From Testudinibacter aquarius (lineage in GTDB: Bacteria; Pseudomonadota; Gammaproteobacteria; Enterobacterales; Pasteurellaceae), in assembly GCF_004342725.1 (NCBI RefSeq), contig NZ_SMCP01000002.1, positions 301,026-365,025 on the forward strand: DNA of 64,000 bases. Direction: 5' to 3'. The notes under the pieces are model-generated. The model saw nothing but the letters and a program-made list of their open reading frames with translations. It searched no databases and was not told where the DNA came from. Position 1 is the stretch's first letter. Each line of letters begins with the position of its first letter. Of the stretch, positions 39,268 to 49,784 are shown piece by piece. A program made the translations under genes and the position numbers.

Positions 39268-41138
39268 TTATTGTCAGCGCCGGGCATGTTGATCACGGCA
39301 AAACCGCACTTATTCATGCCTTGACGGGCACCGACACCACCCATTTGCCGGAAGAAAAAAAACGCGGCATGACGATTGATTTAGGCTATGCCTATCTGCC
39401 GTTGGCCAATGGCAACGTTTTGGGATTTATTGATGTGCCGGGGCATGAACGCTTTTTATCCAATATGCTTGCCGGACTGGGCGGCGTGGATTATGCCATG
39501 CTGGTTATCGCTGCCGATGAAGGCATCAAACCGCAAACCGACGAACATTTAATCTTGCTCAAGTTATTGGATTTTAAACAAATTATCTTAGTGATCACCA
39601 AAGCGGACAAGGTTACAGAAGCACAAGTTGTTCAACTGCAACAAACGCTGTTCCAGCGCTATCCGTTTTTGGCGCAAAGCAGTGATAAAAGTGCGGTTTT
39701 TGTTACTTCTACGCTGTCTGGACAGGGGATTACTGAACTGCGAGATTACCTTGCCACCCTGGTGGACAGCCAGCAAAGCGAGCAGCCGTTCCGCTATGCG
39801 ATTGACCGGGTTTTTCACATTAAAGGTGCCGGAAAAGTCGTGACAGGTACTGCGTTTGCAGGACAAGTGGTGTTGGATGATACGCTGTTTTTATCCACCA
39901 ATTTGAAACAAGCGCTGCGGGTGAAAAATATCCATGCGCAAAATCAAGCAGCACAGCAGGGCCAGGCAGGACAACGTTTAGCCATTAATCTTGGTGCTGC
40001 AGAGCAACACAAAATTGAACGAGGCGACTGGTTGTTTTCGCATCATCAAGCCTATAGCAGTGATCGGATCACTTTGTTACTGGATCCGATTCAAACCTTG
40101 AAAGCCAGTCAGCCAATTCACCTTTACCATGCAGCCGCCCACACAGTCGGCAAATTGACCCTGTTGCAACAAAATGTGGCGGCAAGTGGTGAAAAAGTGT
40201 TGGCGGAAGTGGTATTGCAAGAGCCGTTGTTTTTACTGTTTGGCGATAAGTTGATTCTCCGCAGCGGCGACAACAAGCAGACGCTTGCCGGGGCGAAAGT
40301 GCTGGAAATCAATTCACCGGCACGTTATAAACGCAGCGAAATGCGCTTGGCGTATTTGTGGCAGTTGGCAAACAGCCAAAACAGCCAGCAACGTTTGGCG
40401 TTGTATTTGCAGCAGGGTTGCGTGGATAAAAGTGCGGTCTGCTGGTTGGAACAGCTAACTGATCCACAATTTTCACAACTGCAACAACAACTTGATTTTG
40501 AAAGAGTGCGTCAATATCTGTTTGATCAAGATTATCGGCAGCAACAGCAGCAACGGCTGTTGCAAGCCGTACAGCTTTACCACCAGCAACACACTGATCA
40601 ATTGGGGATTTCCAAAGCCCGCTTGCAGCGCATGGCGTGTTTGAAGCAGCCGATTGAATTGATTTACCATTTGATTGAGGCATTGCTCGACGCTGGGCTG
40701 CTGGCACAAACCCGTGGTTGGATACATCTGCCCGATCATAAAATTGAATTCACCAGTGACGAACAACAGCTATGGCAGCAGGTTAAGCCGATTTTCAGCG
40801 CCGATAAACAAGCACTTTGGGTGCGCGATTTAGGCAAAATGCTGGCGGTGGACGAGCAACAAATGCGTAATTTTTTATATAAAGCCGGTAAGCTCGGCTA
40901 TTTGACTGCCATCATCAAAGACCGTTTTTTCCTGAGTGAAACCGTTGTGGCGTATGCTAGCCAAATTAAACAGCATATTCAACAGCACGGTGCAATTTCA
41001 GTGAATGAATTGCGTGATCAGCTGCAATTCGGGCGTAAAATGACAGTGCAATTGATCGAGTATTTTGATAAGTGCGGTTTTTTGCGACGCAAAGGGGATG
41101 TGCATTTGTTGCGTGACGGCGATATTTTTGAAGCTTAA
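39264..41138 (+). CDS. selB: Selenocysteine-specific elongation factor SelB
   Basis: SelB delivers selenocysteyl-tRNA to UGA codons preceded by a SECIS hairpin. The 624-residue protein has a G domain with GHVDHGKT at 7-14, DVPGHERF near 58-65 and TKAD (the NKxD equivalent), then EF-Tu-like beta domains, then C-terminal winged-helix repeats (about 360-624) that bind the mRNA hairpin. Its start overlaps selA (ATGA). No selenoprotein gene is visible in this window. Confidence 0.96.
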   Translation: MIIVSAGHVDHGKTALIHALTGTDTTHLPEEKKRGMTIDLGYAYLPLANGNVLGFIDVPGHERFLSNMLAGLGGVDYAMLVIAADEGIKPQTDEHLILLKLLDFKQIILVITKADKVTEAQVVQLQQTLFQRYPFLAQSSDKSAVFVTSTLSGQGITELRDYLATLVDSQQSEQPFRYAIDRVFHIKGAGKVVTGTAFAGQVVLDDTLFLSTNLKQALRVKNIHAQNQAAQQGQAGQRLAINLGAAEQHKIERGDWLFSHHQAYSSDRITLLLDPIQTLKASQPIHLYHAAAHTVGKLTLLQQNVAASGEKVLAEVVLQEPLFLLFGDKLILRSGDNKQTLAGAKVLEINSPARYKRSEMRLAYLWQLANSQNSQQRLALYLQQGCVDKSAVCWLEQLTDPQFSQLQQQLDFERVRQYLFDQDYRQQQQQRLLQAVQLYHQQHTDQLGISKARLQRMACLKQPIELIYHLIEALLDAGLLAQTRGWIHLPDHKIEFTSDEQQLWQQVKPIFSADKQALWVRDLGKMLAVDEQQMRNFLYKAGKLGYLTAIIKDRFFLSETVVAYASQIKQHIQQHGAISVNELRDQLQFGRKMTVQLIEYFDKCGFLRRKGDVHLLRDGDIFEA

Positions 41139-41219
41139 CCGCACTTTTATTCCTTTATGCTTAAAAAATGGCTAAAATAAACGATTAACAGTTTTTATCC
41201 GCAAGAGTAAGAGAGATTT

Positions 41220-41726
41220 ATGAGTATTTTAACCGTATTAAAATACCCCGATGAACGCCTGCGCAATAAAGCGGCGTTGGTGGACAAGGTTGACGATGCA
41301 GTGGGTACGATTATTGATGATATGTTCGACACCATGTATCACGACGAAGGTATCGGCTTGGCAGCCACCCAAGTGGATATTCACCGTCAAATTATCGTGA
41401 TTGATATTGAAGGCGATAAACAGCAGCAAATCGTGCTGATTAATCCTGAAATTTTGACCTCCTCCGGTGAAACCGGGATTGAAGAGGGCTGTTTGTCGAT
41501 TCCCGGCTGCCGTGGTTTAGTGCCGCGCAAAGAAAAAGTGACGGTGAAAGCGTTAGATCGCAACGGTAACACCTTTACTTTAGAGGCTGATGAGCTGTTG
41601 GCAATCTGTATTCAGCATGAAATCGACCACTTAAACGGCGTGTTGTTTGTTGATTATTTATCACCGTTGAAAAGACAGCGGATCAAGCAAAAAATGGAAA
41701 AACAAAACCGTTTAAATGCAAAATAA
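41220..41726 (+). CDS. def: Peptide deformylase
   Basis: Removes the formyl group from nascent protein N-termini. The 168-residue metalloenzyme has all three motifs: GIGLAATQ at 44-51, EGCLS with metal-ligand Cys91, and HEIDH with His133, Glu134 and His137. It is the first gene of def-fmt-rsmB-trkA, a conserved gammaproteobacterial order. Confidence 0.97.
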   Translation: MSILTVLKYPDERLRNKAALVDKVDDAVGTIIDDMFDTMYHDEGIGLAATQVDIHRQIIVIDIEGDKQQQIVLINPEILTSSGETGIEEGCLSIPGCRGLVPRKEKVTVKALDRNGNTFTLEADELLAICIQHEIDHLNGVLFVDYLSPLKRQRIKQKMEKQNRLNAK

Positions 41727-41734
41727 AGCCGGTC

Positions 41735-41766
41735 AATAGCCTCTCGATTGAGAGGTTATTTGTTTT
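41735..41766 (+). terminator. Hairpin between def and fmt
   Basis: AATAGCCTCTC pairs with GAGAGGTTATT around GATT and is followed by TGTTTT. It may attenuate read-through from def into fmt. Confidence 0.6.
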
Positions 41767-41806
41767 ATCTCAATATCCTGACAATTTTTAGATGGCGTAG
41801 TACATT

Positions 41807-42766
41807 ATGCAAAAACCCTTGAATATTATCTTCGCCGGTACGCCGGATTTTGCCGCACAACATTTGCAGGCGTTACTCAACAGCCCACACAAGGTGGTTG
41901 CGGTTTATACCCAACCGGATAAACCCGCCGGTCGTGGCAAAAAATTACAGCAAAGTGCGGTCAAACAGCTGGCAGAACAGCATAATTTGCCGCTTTATCA
42001 ACCAAAATCGCTGCGTAATAGCGAAGTACAACAGCAATTGGCGGCGCTGAAAGCGGATGTGATGGTGGTGGTGGCATACGGTTTACTGCTGCCGCAAGCG
42101 GTGTTGGATGCCCCACGTTTCGGTTGCTTGAATGTGCACGGTTCGTTATTGCCCCGTTGGCGAGGGGCAGCACCGATTCAAAGAGCGGTTTGGGCTGGCG
42201 ATGTGGAAAGTGGCGTGACGATTATGCAGATGGATATTGGTTTGGATAGTGGCGATATGCTGCATAAAGTCCGTTGTCCGCTGGCTGGCGATGAAACGTC
42301 GGCATCACTGTATCAAAAACTGGCGCAAATTGCGCCGAATGCGTTGCTTGAGGTGTTGAACGGCTTGCAAGGCAAGCAATTTAAGCCGGAAAAACAAGAT
42401 GAGGCGTATAGCAACTATGCGCAGAAATTAAGCAAAGAAGAAGCCAAGCTGGATTGGCAGCTGTCGGCGGCACAATTGGAACGCTGTATTCGCGCGTTTA
42501 ATCCGTGGCCGATCAGCTATTTAGTCACGCAAGACAGCAATCAACAAACGCAAAGCGTCAAAGTTTATCAGGCGCAAGTGTTGCCGTCGGTTGAAAAACA
42601 GCCCGGTACGATTTTGGCGGCGGATAAACAGGGAATTCAGATTGCCACTGCTGATGGGGTGCTGAATTTAACGTTGTTGCAACCGGCAGGGAAAAAACCG
42701 ATGACCGCGCAGGAGTTATTGAATTCTCGTCGTGATTGGTTCCCGCTCGGCACGGTTTTAGCCTAA
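41807..42766 (+). CDS. fmt: Methionyl-tRNA formyltransferase
   Basis: Formylates initiator Met-tRNA using 10-formyltetrahydrofolate. The 319-residue protein has the N-terminal [14 protein letters not shown], the folate-binding and catalytic segment [20 protein letters not shown] near 107-126 and the DSGDML motif, plus a C-terminal OB-fold domain. It lies between def and rsmB. Confidence 0.97.
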   Translation: MQKPLNIIFAGTPDFAAQHLQALLNSPHKVVAVYTQPDKPAGRGKKLQQSAVKQLAEQHNLPLYQPKSLRNSEVQQQLAALKADVMVVVAYGLLLPQAVLDAPRFGCLNVHGSLLPRWRGAAPIQRAVWAGDVESGVTIMQMDIGLDSGDMLHKVRCPLAGDETSASLYQKLAQIAPNALLEVLNGLQGKQFKPEKQDEAYSNYAQKLSKEEAKLDWQLSAAQLERCIRAFNPWPISYLVTQDSNQQTQSVKVYQAQVLPSVEKQPGTILAADKQGIQIATADGVLNLTLLQPAGKKPMTAQELLNSRRDWFPLGTVLA

Positions 42767-42787
42767 AGAGGGTTTGGAATAAATTAA

Positions 42788-44089
42788 ATGAAGCAGATTA
42801 AAAAAACCTTATCGGTCAGAGCGGTTGCCGCCCAAATTTTATTGCAGGTATTGGATCAAGGCAAATCGCTGTCAGCTTTGCTGCCTGACATGGCAAACCA
42901 AGTTAAACCGCAAGATCAACCACTATTACAAGAAATCTGCTTTGGCGTTTGTCGAGTGTTGCCACGCTTGGAGCGGATTATCGCTTTATTGGTGCAAAAA
43001 CCGCTGAAGGGCAAAACCCGGATTGTGCATTGTTTGCTGTTGGTGGGGCTGTACCAATTGTTGTATATGCGCATTCCGCCACATGCGGCAGTTGATGAAG
43101 TGGTGAATGCGGCAAGTGCCTTAAAAAACGACAGTTTTCGTTCGTTGCTCAATGGCGTGTTGCGGCGTTTTTTGCGTGAGCAGGCGGAAATTTTAGCCAC
43201 CGTGGATAAACATTGGCAAACCTTGCACCCCGAATGGCTGGTTAACCGTTTGAAGCAAGATTACCCGCAAGATTGGCGTGAAATCGTTGAAGCCAATAAT
43301 CAAAAACCGCCGATGTGGCTGCGGGTGAATTCGCAACATTGCTCAACACAAGACTATTTGGAGCGGTTAATTCAGCAAGGCATTCAAGCCGAAATTTGCC
43401 CTGAGCAGCCGGCTTGTGCGATTCGCTTGCAAAGTGCGGTCAGCGTTAATCAGCTACCGCACTTTGAGCAAGGTTGGGTTACGGTGCAAGACAGCCATGC
43501 CCAATGGGCAGGATTACTGCTACAACCGCAAAATCATGAATTGATTTTAGATGCCTGTGCTGCACCGGGCGGCAAAACCACGCATATTTTGGAGTTGGCA
43601 CCACTGGCGCAAGTGATCGCTTTAGATGTGGAAGCGCATCGTTTGCAACGGGTTGAGCAAAACTTGCAACGGCTAAATCAACAGGCTGAAGTGATCTGTG
43701 GTGATGCCAGTCAGCCGCAACAGTGGCTGGCTGACGGGGTGATGTTTGATCGAATTTTGCTCGATGCGCCTTGCTCTGCAACCGGGGTTATTCGTCGTCA
43801 TCCAGATATTAAATGGCTGCGCCGTGAACAAGATATTGAGGCGTTGAGTGCGCTGCAACAGCAAATTTTGACCGCACTTTGGGCACGTTTAAAGGTTGGT
43901 GGCACTTTGTTATATGCGACTTGTTCGGTGTTGAAGCAGGAAAATCAACAGCAAATCGACCATTTTTTAGCACAGCATTGCGATGCAAAACTGGAAGCCA
44001 TTTTTGGACAATCCTCTGTTATGCAATTTTTCCCACAACAACAGGGCGGTGACGGCTTCTTTTATGCTAAATTAATCAAAAGGGCTTAA
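42788..44089 (+). CDS. rsmB: 16S rRNA (cytosine(967)-C5)-methyltransferase RsmB
   Basis: Methylates C967 of 16S rRNA. The 433-residue protein has an N-terminal NusB-like RNA-binding domain (to about 140) and a SAM-dependent C-terminal domain with [15 protein letters not shown] near 257-271, DAPCSATG near 325 and the catalytic Cys in [11 protein letters not shown] near 380. Two oppositely oriented uptake signals (43432-43440 and 43456-43464) lie inside the gene. Confidence 0.96.
   Translation: MKQIKKTLSVRAVAAQILLQVLDQGKSLSALLPDMANQVKPQDQPLLQEICFGVCRVLPRLERIIALLVQKPLKGKTRIVHCLLLVGLYQLLYMRIPPHAAVDEVVNAASALKNDSFRSLLNGVLRRFLREQAEILATVDKHWQTLHPEWLVNRLKQDYPQDWREIVEANNQKPPMWLRVNSQHCSTQDYLERLIQQGIQAEICPEQPACAIRLQSAVSVNQLPHFEQGWVTVQDSHAQWAGLLLQPQNHELILDACAAPGGKTTHILELAPLAQVIALDVEAHRLQRVEQNLQRLNQQAEVICGDASQPQQWLADGVMFDRILLDAPCSATGVIRRHPDIKWLRREQDIEALSALQQQILTALWARLKVGGTLLYATCSVLKQENQQQIDHFLAQHCDAKLEAIFGQSSVMQFFPQQQGGDGFFYAKLIKRA
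43432..43464. repeat. Inverted pair of uptake signals inside rsmB
   Basis: AAGTGCGGT at 43432-43440 and its complement ACCGCACTT at 43456-43464 are separated by 15 bases and can form a hairpin. Both are within the coding sequence. Confidence 0.8.
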
Positions 44090-44103
44090 TTTAGGGATAG
44101 GCT

Positions 44104-45480
44104 ATGAAAATCATTATTCTTGGTGCTGGTCAAGTTGGTGGAACCTTGGCAGAAAATCTGGTCAGTGAAGATAACGATATTACGGTGATCGACAACAATT
44201 CCGAACGCTTGAATCATCTGCAAGACAAATTCGATTTGCGCGTCATTCTGGGCAATGCGTCCTCGCCTAGAGTGTTGCGTGAAGCCGGTGCCGCCGATGC
44301 CGATATGCTGGTGGCGGTCACCAGTTCCGATGAAACGAATATGGTTGCCAGTCAAATTGCCTATACGTTGTTCGGAACGCCAAGTAAAATTGCCCGAATC
44401 CGTGAAAATGAATATCTGCGCGAGAAAGAGCGCTTGTTCCAGCCGGATGTAATTCCTATCGATCATATTATCGCCCCGGAAAAATTGGTGATTGACGATA
44501 TTGCACGTTTAATCGATTATCCCGGCGCCTTGCAAATCGCCCATTTTGCCGATGGACGCATCAGTCTGGTGGCGGTTAAAGCCTATTATGGTGGCCCATT
44601 GGTCGGCTACGCAATTTCGGCGTTGAAAGAGCATCTACCTCATTTGGATGCAAGGATTGTGTCGATCACCCGTCAAGAACGGGCTATTCGTCCACAAGCT
44701 TCGACTATTATTGAAGCGGGCGATGAAGTGGTGTTTATCTGTGCCACGCCGCATATTCGCGCCGTGATGAGTGAATTGCAGCGTTTGGAGCGCCCTTATC
44801 GGCGTGTGATGATTATCGGTGGCGGCAATATTGGTGCCGGTTTGGCAAAATATTTAGAAGACCGCTGTCGGGTTAAACTGATTGAGCGCAACCCGCAGCG
44901 GGCAGAGCAGTTGGCAGAAAAATTGTCTAAAACCTTGGTCTTTGCTGGTGACGCTTCTGATCAAGCATTGTTGTTTGAAGAGCATATCGAGAATATTGAT
45001 GTGTTCATTGCGCTGACCAGTGATGATGAAGCTAATATCATGGCGGCGTTGTTGGCAAAACGCTTAGGGGCAGCCAAAGCAATGGTGTTGATTCAACGGA
45101 TTGCTTATTTAAATCTGATTCAGGGCGGCACCATTGATATCGGTTTTTCACCGCAGCAGGCTACTATTTCAGCATTATTGGGGCATGTACGCAAAGGTGA
45201 TGTACGCAATGTGGTGGCGTTGCGTAAAGGCAATGCCGAAGCGATAGAGCTGGTGGCGCACGGTGATGTCGACACTTCGAATATCGTCGGGCGAAAAATT
45301 GCGGCACTGAAACTGCCGGCAGGTTGTATTATTGGGGCGATCTTGCGTGGCGAAGAGGTGATTATTGCCCATAACCATGTGGTGATTGAAGACAATGATC
45401 ATGTGGTGCTGTTTTTAAGTGATAAAAAACAAGTTCCTGATATTGAAAAACTCTTTTTGCCTACGCCATTTTTTATTTGA
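44104..45480 (+). CDS. trkA: Trk system potassium uptake protein TrkA
   Basis: TrkA is the cytoplasmic NAD(H)-binding regulator of TrkH/TrkG potassium channels. The 458-residue protein has two RCK units: [13 protein letters not shown] at 7-19 starts the first Rossmann fold and [15 protein letters not shown] near 237-251 the second, each followed by a TrkA-C domain. It lies 14 bases after rsmB. Its partner trkH is at 33.5 kb. Confidence 0.97.
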   Translation: MKIIILGAGQVGGTLAENLVSEDNDITVIDNNSERLNHLQDKFDLRVILGNASSPRVLREAGAADADMLVAVTSSDETNMVASQIAYTLFGTPSKIARIRENEYLREKERLFQPDVIPIDHIIAPEKLVIDDIARLIDYPGALQIAHFADGRISLVAVKAYYGGPLVGYAISALKEHLPHLDARIVSITRQERAIRPQASTIIEAGDEVVFICATPHIRAVMSELQRLERPYRRVMIIGGGNIGAGLAKYLEDRCRVKLIERNPQRAEQLAEKLSKTLVFAGDASDQALLFEEHIENIDVFIALTSDDEANIMAALLAKRLGAAKAMVLIQRIAYLNLIQGGTIDIGFSPQQATISALLGHVRKGDVRNVVALRKGNAEAIELVAHGDVDTSNIVGRKIAALKLPAGCIIGAILRGEEVIIAHNHVVIEDNDHVVLFLSDKKQVPDIEKLFLPTPFFI

Positions 45481-45500
45481 TTTGGCATCATGAGTGGAAT

Positions 45501-45536
45501 AAATAAGCAATATAACCTATTTTATATTGCTTATTT
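45501..45536 (+). terminator. Terminator-like hairpin after trkA
   Basis: AAATAAGCAATATAA pairs perfectly over 15 bases with TTATATTGCTTATTT around a 6-base loop, 20 bases after the trkA stop. The stem itself is AT-rich and ends in TTATTT. Confidence 0.75.
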
Positions 45537-45663
45537 ATCAATATTATCATTAACGATAAAAAACGATTTTATCGAAATATAACTTTACATTTAAAACGTT
45601 ATAACTATAATACCGCCCATCAATTGATTTGATGTTATTTTATACAAACACAAGGATTATTTT

Positions 45664-46062
45664 ATGAGTATGATTAAAGAGTTTCGCGAATTTGCCATGC
45701 GTGGCAATGTGGTTGATATGGCTGTCGGTGTGATTATCGGTGGGGCTTTCGGCAAAATTGTCAGTTCATTGGTTGGCGATATTGTGATGCCGGTACTGGG
45801 CATTTTCACCGGTGGTGTTGATTTTAAAGACTTAAATATTGTATTACAGCAAGCTGTTGGTGAGACACCGGCTGTGACGTTAAACTACGGTGCATTTATT
45901 CAAAACGTATTTGATTTTGTCATTATTGCTTTTGCAATCTTTATGATGATTAAAGCGTTGAATAAATTAAAACGTGAAAAACCGGCCGAAGAAGAAGCAC
46001 CGGCAGAACCGTCAAATGAAGAAAAATTATTGACAGAAATTCGTGATTTATTGAAAAAATAA
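45664..46062 (+). CDS. mscL: Large-conductance mechanosensitive channel MscL
   Basis: MscL opens under membrane tension and releases solutes during hypo-osmotic shock. The 132-residue protein starts [33 protein letters not shown], has two membrane helices (about 16-45 and 76-98) and a C-terminal charged helix. It keeps the E. coli position directly after trkA but has its own leader and terminator. Confidence 0.97.
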   Translation: MSMIKEFREFAMRGNVVDMAVGVIIGGAFGKIVSSLVGDIVMPVLGIFTGGVDFKDLNIVLQQAVGETPAVTLNYGAFIQNVFDFVIIAFAIFMMIKALNKLKREKPAEEEAPAEPSNEEKLLTEIRDLLKK

Positions 46063-46082
46063 TTAAAAGATATGCTTTTGAT

Positions 46083-46115
46083 AACCCTTTCGGTTGATAC
46101 CGAAAGGGTTTTTTT
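46083..46115 (+). terminator. Rho-independent terminator after mscL
   Basis: AACCCTTTCGG pairs perfectly with CCGAAAGGGTT around a 6-base loop and is followed by TTTTT. Confidence 0.92.
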
Positions 46116-46235
46116 GTTATTTTTTGATCGAAAGTTACAACCAAACCGCACTTTGACTTGTCTAACTTTTTATCATCGCTGTATTGATGATGAACTTAAT
46201 TTAAATAATCATTATTAAAAATAAGGAGTTTGATA

Positions 46236-46934
46236 ATGCAATTATCAACAGTAATCAAAAAAGTATTCTTGGCAGTGTTTACTGCGACCGCGTTTTTATC
46301 CACGGTTCCGGCAGCGTTAGCTGCTAATGATAAACCAACAGTTGCTAAAACCGTACAATTTAAAAAAGGTGAAAGTTCAGCAAGTTATAAAGGGCGTGTG
46401 AAAGGCTATAACTATGACAGCTATTATTTTACCGCTAAGAAAGGGCAAGTGTTGAACGCAGTGCTCGACAGCAACGCCCATGCCGAAATGGTGCTGTTTG
46501 ATCGTAACGATTATGTGGTGGGTGACAGCTATGTGCTGCCGGAAAGTGGTAAATATGAAGTACGGGTTTTCCAAATGCGGACTTTTGCTCGTCGTGGCAT
46601 TGAATCGCCTTATACACTAAAAATAGAGATTACGGATCAAGCCAGCAAATCTCTAGCAGCGGAAGGTAAATCACAGGAAGTGAGTAAAGTGCTCTATGCC
46701 TGTCGTGATAACAAAGTATTGGATGTTGTGTACCTCAACACGTCAAACAACAGTTATGCGGTGATCAACCAGATGGGCGAGATGATACCGATGCAAAACA
46801 TAGCGATGGCGTCAGGCGCAAACTATCAAGCCATCAATCCGGATTATGCTTATAAACTCTATACCAAAGGTAATACTGCAGATTTGGTCGGCGCCAATGA
46901 CAGCCCGATTTTGAGTGATTGCCGCGCAGATTAA
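46236..46934 (+). CDS. Secreted dual lysozyme inhibitor-like protein (PliG-like + MliC-like domains)
   Basis: From the ATG at 46236 (ribosome binding site AAGGAG) the protein has 232 residues with a signal peptide cleaved after ALA near 29. Residues about 38-133 resemble PliG, the periplasmic inhibitor of g-type lysozyme: QFKKGESSASYKGRVKGYNY, FTAKKGQ and LPESGKYEVRVFQMR match E. coli PliG (YcgK) closely. Residues about 150-232 resemble the MliC/PliC C-type lysozyme inhibitor domain: Cys156 and Cys229 for the disulfide, the SGxxY loop at 193-197 (ASGANY) and a lysine at 211. It would protect peptidoglycan in the periplasm from host lysozymes of two classes. There is no lipobox. The domain calls are by eye and the fusion is inferred. 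Confidence 0.8.
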   Translation: MQLSTVIKKVFLAVFTATAFLSTVPAALAANDKPTVAKTVQFKKGESSASYKGRVKGYNYDSYYFTAKKGQVLNAVLDSNAHAEMVLFDRNDYVVGDSYVLPESGKYEVRVFQMRTFARRGIESPYTLKIEITDQASKSLAAEGKSQEVSKVLYACRDNKVLDVVYLNTSNNSYAVINQMGEMIPMQNIAMASGANYQAINPDYAYKLYTKGNTADLVGANDSPILSDCRAD

Positions 46935-46943
46935 TGTGGCAAA

Positions 46944-47939
46944 ATGATGTTCTCTACTATGCCACTCAAACAACAGCTAGCAATATTACGGCAATGGTGT
47001 GGTGATATTTATTGGCGGGAAGCGATATTATGTGTTCCCGCCATTATTGTTGTTTTGGCATTCAGTTCATTGTTAAATCCAATTATGGCGGTGGTGATGA
47101 TCAGCACCGCTTTTTCCGTTGGATTGGGGGCGTCACACACCTTGTGTTCAATGCGTTGGGGGGCGATGATTGTTGCGGTTGCCGGCATGGCATTGGCGGC
47201 ATTTGCTGGCTCATTGCTCGGTTTTTATCCATCTGTAGTGATAGTGATAACCGCACTTTTAGCTGCAGCTTGTGCAGCTATTGCCAGTTATGACAACAAT
47301 TGGTGGTGGGTCATGTTGCAGATCATCATTGCTTTTCTGGTCGCTTCATATTTCCCGAACCATCTAGAACATGCCGCTTTGCGCACCGTGTTTGTGCTAT
47401 TGGGCGGCGCCTTACAAATTGGTTGTACCGTACTTTTAGCGCGGCTCATTCCTAACATTGCCGCTCCATTACCAACCACTAATCCGCTTGCCGGCAATCT
47501 CTCACTGCGTTTTGTCTGTGCCGGTGCAATTGCAGTTGCTTTGGCACTGTATACGGCACAAAGTATCAGTTTAAAAAATGATTACTGGGCACCTATGTCA
47601 GCTTTGCTAATCTTAAGGCCTACCTCCCAAGACTCCTTAAAACGTGGTATCAACCGTTTAACCGGAACCGTCATTGGCTGCTGCATCGCTACCCTGATTA
47701 TTTATCTGTTTCATGACAATTTCGTAATTTTGTTGATCAGTTTGGTCATCACCGTTGGCCTGGCATTTGCAATGCAAAGAGCCCACTATGGAGTTTACAG
47801 CGGAACTGTTGCCGCCACTATCGTATTTTTGATCGCTGTTGGTCACGGCGACCCCATAGCCACCACCGAACACCGCTTAATCGCCACCCTGATCGGCGGT
47901 GCCATCGCAATTATTGTTGGACGGGTTTTGCGGGTTTGA
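46944..47939 (+). CDS. FUSC-family integral membrane protein
   Basis: This 331-residue protein has two sets of about five hydrophobic helices and a second-half motif (ISLKNDYWAPMSALLILRPTSQDSLKRGINRLTGTVIGC) typical of the FUSC / aromatic acid exporter superfamily. It lacks the long cytoplasmic domain of AaeB-type pumps, so it is a short version. The substrate is unknown. It begins 10 bases after the lysozyme-inhibitor gene with no clear ribosome binding site, so it may be co-transcribed with it. It is convergent with the dgo regulator. Confidence 0.75.
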   Translation: MMFSTMPLKQQLAILRQWCGDIYWREAILCVPAIIVVLAFSSLLNPIMAVVMISTAFSVGLGASHTLCSMRWGAMIVAVAGMALAAFAGSLLGFYPSVVIVITALLAAACAAIASYDNNWWWVMLQIIIAFLVASYFPNHLEHAALRTVFVLLGGALQIGCTVLLARLIPNIAAPLPTTNPLAGNLSLRFVCAGAIAVALALYTAQSISLKNDYWAPMSALLILRPTSQDSLKRGINRLTGTVIGCCIATLIIYLFHDNFVILLISLVITVGLAFAMQRAHYGVYSGTVAATIVFLIAVGHGDPIATTEHRLIATLIGGAIAIIVGRVLRV

Positions 47940-47948
47940 CAGGATTAG

Positions 47949-48662
47949 CTAAATATTTAACATAGCATTGTCAAAAGTACTGCCAAATGTTTTATTTATG
48001 GCTTCAAGAATAATATTTTTTGAGATTAATTTTGCTTTTTCAGAATCTCTCACCCTAATAGCTTCTAGTAATTTTTCATGAGATTTTAGAGCTGGTAATG
48101 TATTATCTATATGATCTTCCAGAGTTTTATTTAATGAAGTTAACATAGCAGTTGATAACATCCCTTCTAGTGAAGATAAAAAAGGATTTTTGCAGGCTCT
48201 AACTATTGCACGGTGAAAGTTAGTATCGCCTGATAAAAATAGGTTTCTATCATTTTTGTCGGCACCTTCTTGCATCATATTATAACCACTCTCAATGTCG
48301 GCTAAATCTTTTGCATTGGAGCTTATGGCTGCAATTGCACATATGCTGGGCTCGAAGGTCAATCTTGCTATTAATAAATTTTTAACAAATAGTGTATTCG
48401 TTTGAATTTTTGAGAAAAAATTCAATATATCAGCATCTAACCAATTCCACGACTCTAACTCATTTACAACACTTCTTTTTTTGGGTGCGATAGATATCAG
48501 TCCTTTATTGGCAATGGTTTGTAATGCCGCTCTCACTGAGGTACGAGAAACTGAAAACTCGTGGGATAAATCCATTTCTCCGGGAAGTATACTACCAACA
48601 GGATATTCACCAGACAGAATATTTTGGGTTAAAGCTTTGATAATTAGATTTGCTTTAGACAT
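47949..48662 (-). CDS. GntR/FadR-family regulator of the galactonate operon (DgoR-like)
   Basis: A 237-residue transcription factor with an N-terminal winged helix (about 5-70, PGEMDLSHEFSVSRTSVRAALQTIANKGLISIAP) and an all-helical FadR-type ligand-binding C-terminal domain with metal-binding histidines (FHRAIVRA near 152; SHEKLLEAI near 195). It is divergent from dgoKAD and the TRAP genes, with palindromic operator sequences in between, so it is most likely the local repressor released by galactonate or an intermediate, as E. coli DgoR is. Confidence 0.88.
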   Translation of the reverse strand: MSKANLIIKALTQNILSGEYPVGSILPGEMDLSHEFSVSRTSVRAALQTIANKGLISIAPKKRSVVNELESWNWLDADILNFFSKIQTNTLFVKNLLIARLTFEPSICAIAAISSNAKDLADIESGYNMMQEGADKNDRNLFLSGDTNFHRAIVRACKNPFLSSLEGMLSTAMLTSLNKTLEDHIDNTLPALKSHEKLLEAIRVRDSEKAKLISKNIILEAINKTFGSTFDNAMLNI

Positions 48663-48678
48663 ATCTTAATCCTTTTAA

Positions 48679-48691
48679 TGTCATACAAGAT
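48679..48691. promoter_or_regulatory. Putative operator half near the regulator gene
   Basis: TGTCATACAAGAT repeats the right part of the palindrome at 48848-48864 and lies 17 bases upstream of the regulator start codon, suggesting autoregulation. Confidence 0.55.
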
Positions 48692-48746
48692 TTTATTTTA
48701 CTGTAAGTTATGATTTTTATCATCTCTTATTTGCCTTAATAAAAAT

Positions 48747-48762
48747 TGTGATTTTGATCATA
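48747..48762. promoter_or_regulatory. CRP-like site in the dgo intergenic region
   Basis: TGTGATTTTGATCATA matches the CRP consensus TGTGA-N6-TCACA at nine of ten core positions. It lies between the divergent regulator and dgoK, where catabolite control would be expected. Confidence 0.55.
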
Positions 48763-48847
48763 AATTTATCTATTTGATAAGGTAATCACACTTTTTATTA
48801 ATAAAACTAGATCTTTGTCACAGAAAATGATCTGGTTTAAATTTAAT

Positions 48848-48864
48848 ATCTTGTCATACAAGAT
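48848..48864. promoter_or_regulatory. Palindromic operator upstream of dgoK
   Basis: ATCTTGTCATACAAGAT is a perfect 17-base palindrome with a CAT centre. It contains TTGTCATACAA, which fits the FadR-type GntR consensus TNGTNNNACNA. It ends 14 bases before the dgoK start, so a bound regulator would block transcription. Confidence 0.75.
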
Positions 48865-48878
48865 TTAAAGGGGAAATC

Positions 48879-49784
48879 ATGACAAATTGGATAGCAATAG
48901 ATTGGGGTACAACCAATTTCAGAGCTTTCTTGGTGAGTAAGAATGGCGAGGTAATAGAGAAAATTACAGCGGCAAAAGGCTTATTGTCCGTAGCCCAGGA
49001 AGAATATTCTTCAGTATTGCATGATCTGTTGCTCCCCTGGGAAAAGTATCAATTCAAAAAATTACCTATCGGTATGGCTGGTATGGTTGGTTCAAAGCAG
49101 GGATTGCTTGAAACCAATTATCTCCAGACACCAGTTAATTTCGAAAACTTACAAGAACATCTTGTAGAGGTAAAACTACCATGGAATTCGACAGCATTTA
49201 TTGTTCCGGGTGTATCTTGTACTAATCCGTTTAATTTTTATGATGTGATGCGTGGCGAAGAAACTCAATTACTAGGGTTATCGTCTTTGACAGGACAAAA
49301 GGAGCTATCGGTTATTTTACCGGGAACGCATAGTAAACATGCTGTTATTAAGAATGGGATTTTGAAATATTTTACAACAGTCATGACAGGAGAGTTGTTT
49401 TCGTTATTAAAAAACAACAGTATTTTGCTAAAAAATTTACCAATACAAATCGATAATAGTGAAGCCTTTTTAAAGGGGGTTGATATTGGATATAAATCAC
49501 CATTTAGTATCGCAATCTTTTCTACAAGAACATATCAACTATTTAATCAACTTACATTAGATTCTGTTGAAAGTTATTTATCCGGAATTGTTATCGGTAA
49601 TGAGATTTCTGTATTGTCAAGGGCTAATAGCTATTATGTTGTTGGAGATAAGATAATATCAGAAAGGTACCTAAAAGCATTACAATATCTGAATAAAAAC
49701 TCATTTTTTATAGATGGGGAGAGTTGCTTTTTGAATGGGATGAAAAATATTGTTTCTCATTATATTAAAAGGGTTTGGAAATGA
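48879..49784 (+). CDS. dgoK: 2-dehydro-3-deoxygalactonokinase
   Basis: Phosphorylates 2-keto-3-deoxygalactonate, the second step of D-galactonate breakdown. The 301-residue protein begins with the kinase phosphate motif IAIDWGTTNFRAFLV and has GMAGMVGSKQG near 66 and LPGTHSKHAVI near 146, all typical of DgoK. The start follows AAAGGGGA. It overlaps dgoA by four bases. Codons are strongly AT-biased compared with genes on either side. Confidence 0.93.
   Translation: MTNWIAIDWGTTNFRAFLVSKNGEVIEKITAAKGLLSVAQEEYSSVLHDLLLPWEKYQFKKLPIGMAGMVGSKQGLLETNYLQTPVNFENLQEHLVEVKLPWNSTAFIVPGVSCTNPFNFYDVMRGEETQLLGLSSLTGQKELSVILPGTHSKHAVIKNGILKYFTTVMTGELFSLLKNNSILLKNLPIQIDNSEAFLKGVDIGYKSPFSIAIFSTRTYQLFNQLTLDSVESYLSGIVIGNEISVLSRANSYYVVGDKIISERYLKALQYLNKNSFFIDGESCFLNGMKNIVSHYIKRVWK

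Noticed and set aside
37683..41138. In-frame UGA selenocysteine codons near the sel genes
   Set aside because: I looked for a gene interrupted by TGA next to selC-selA-selB; every gene here is uninterrupted.
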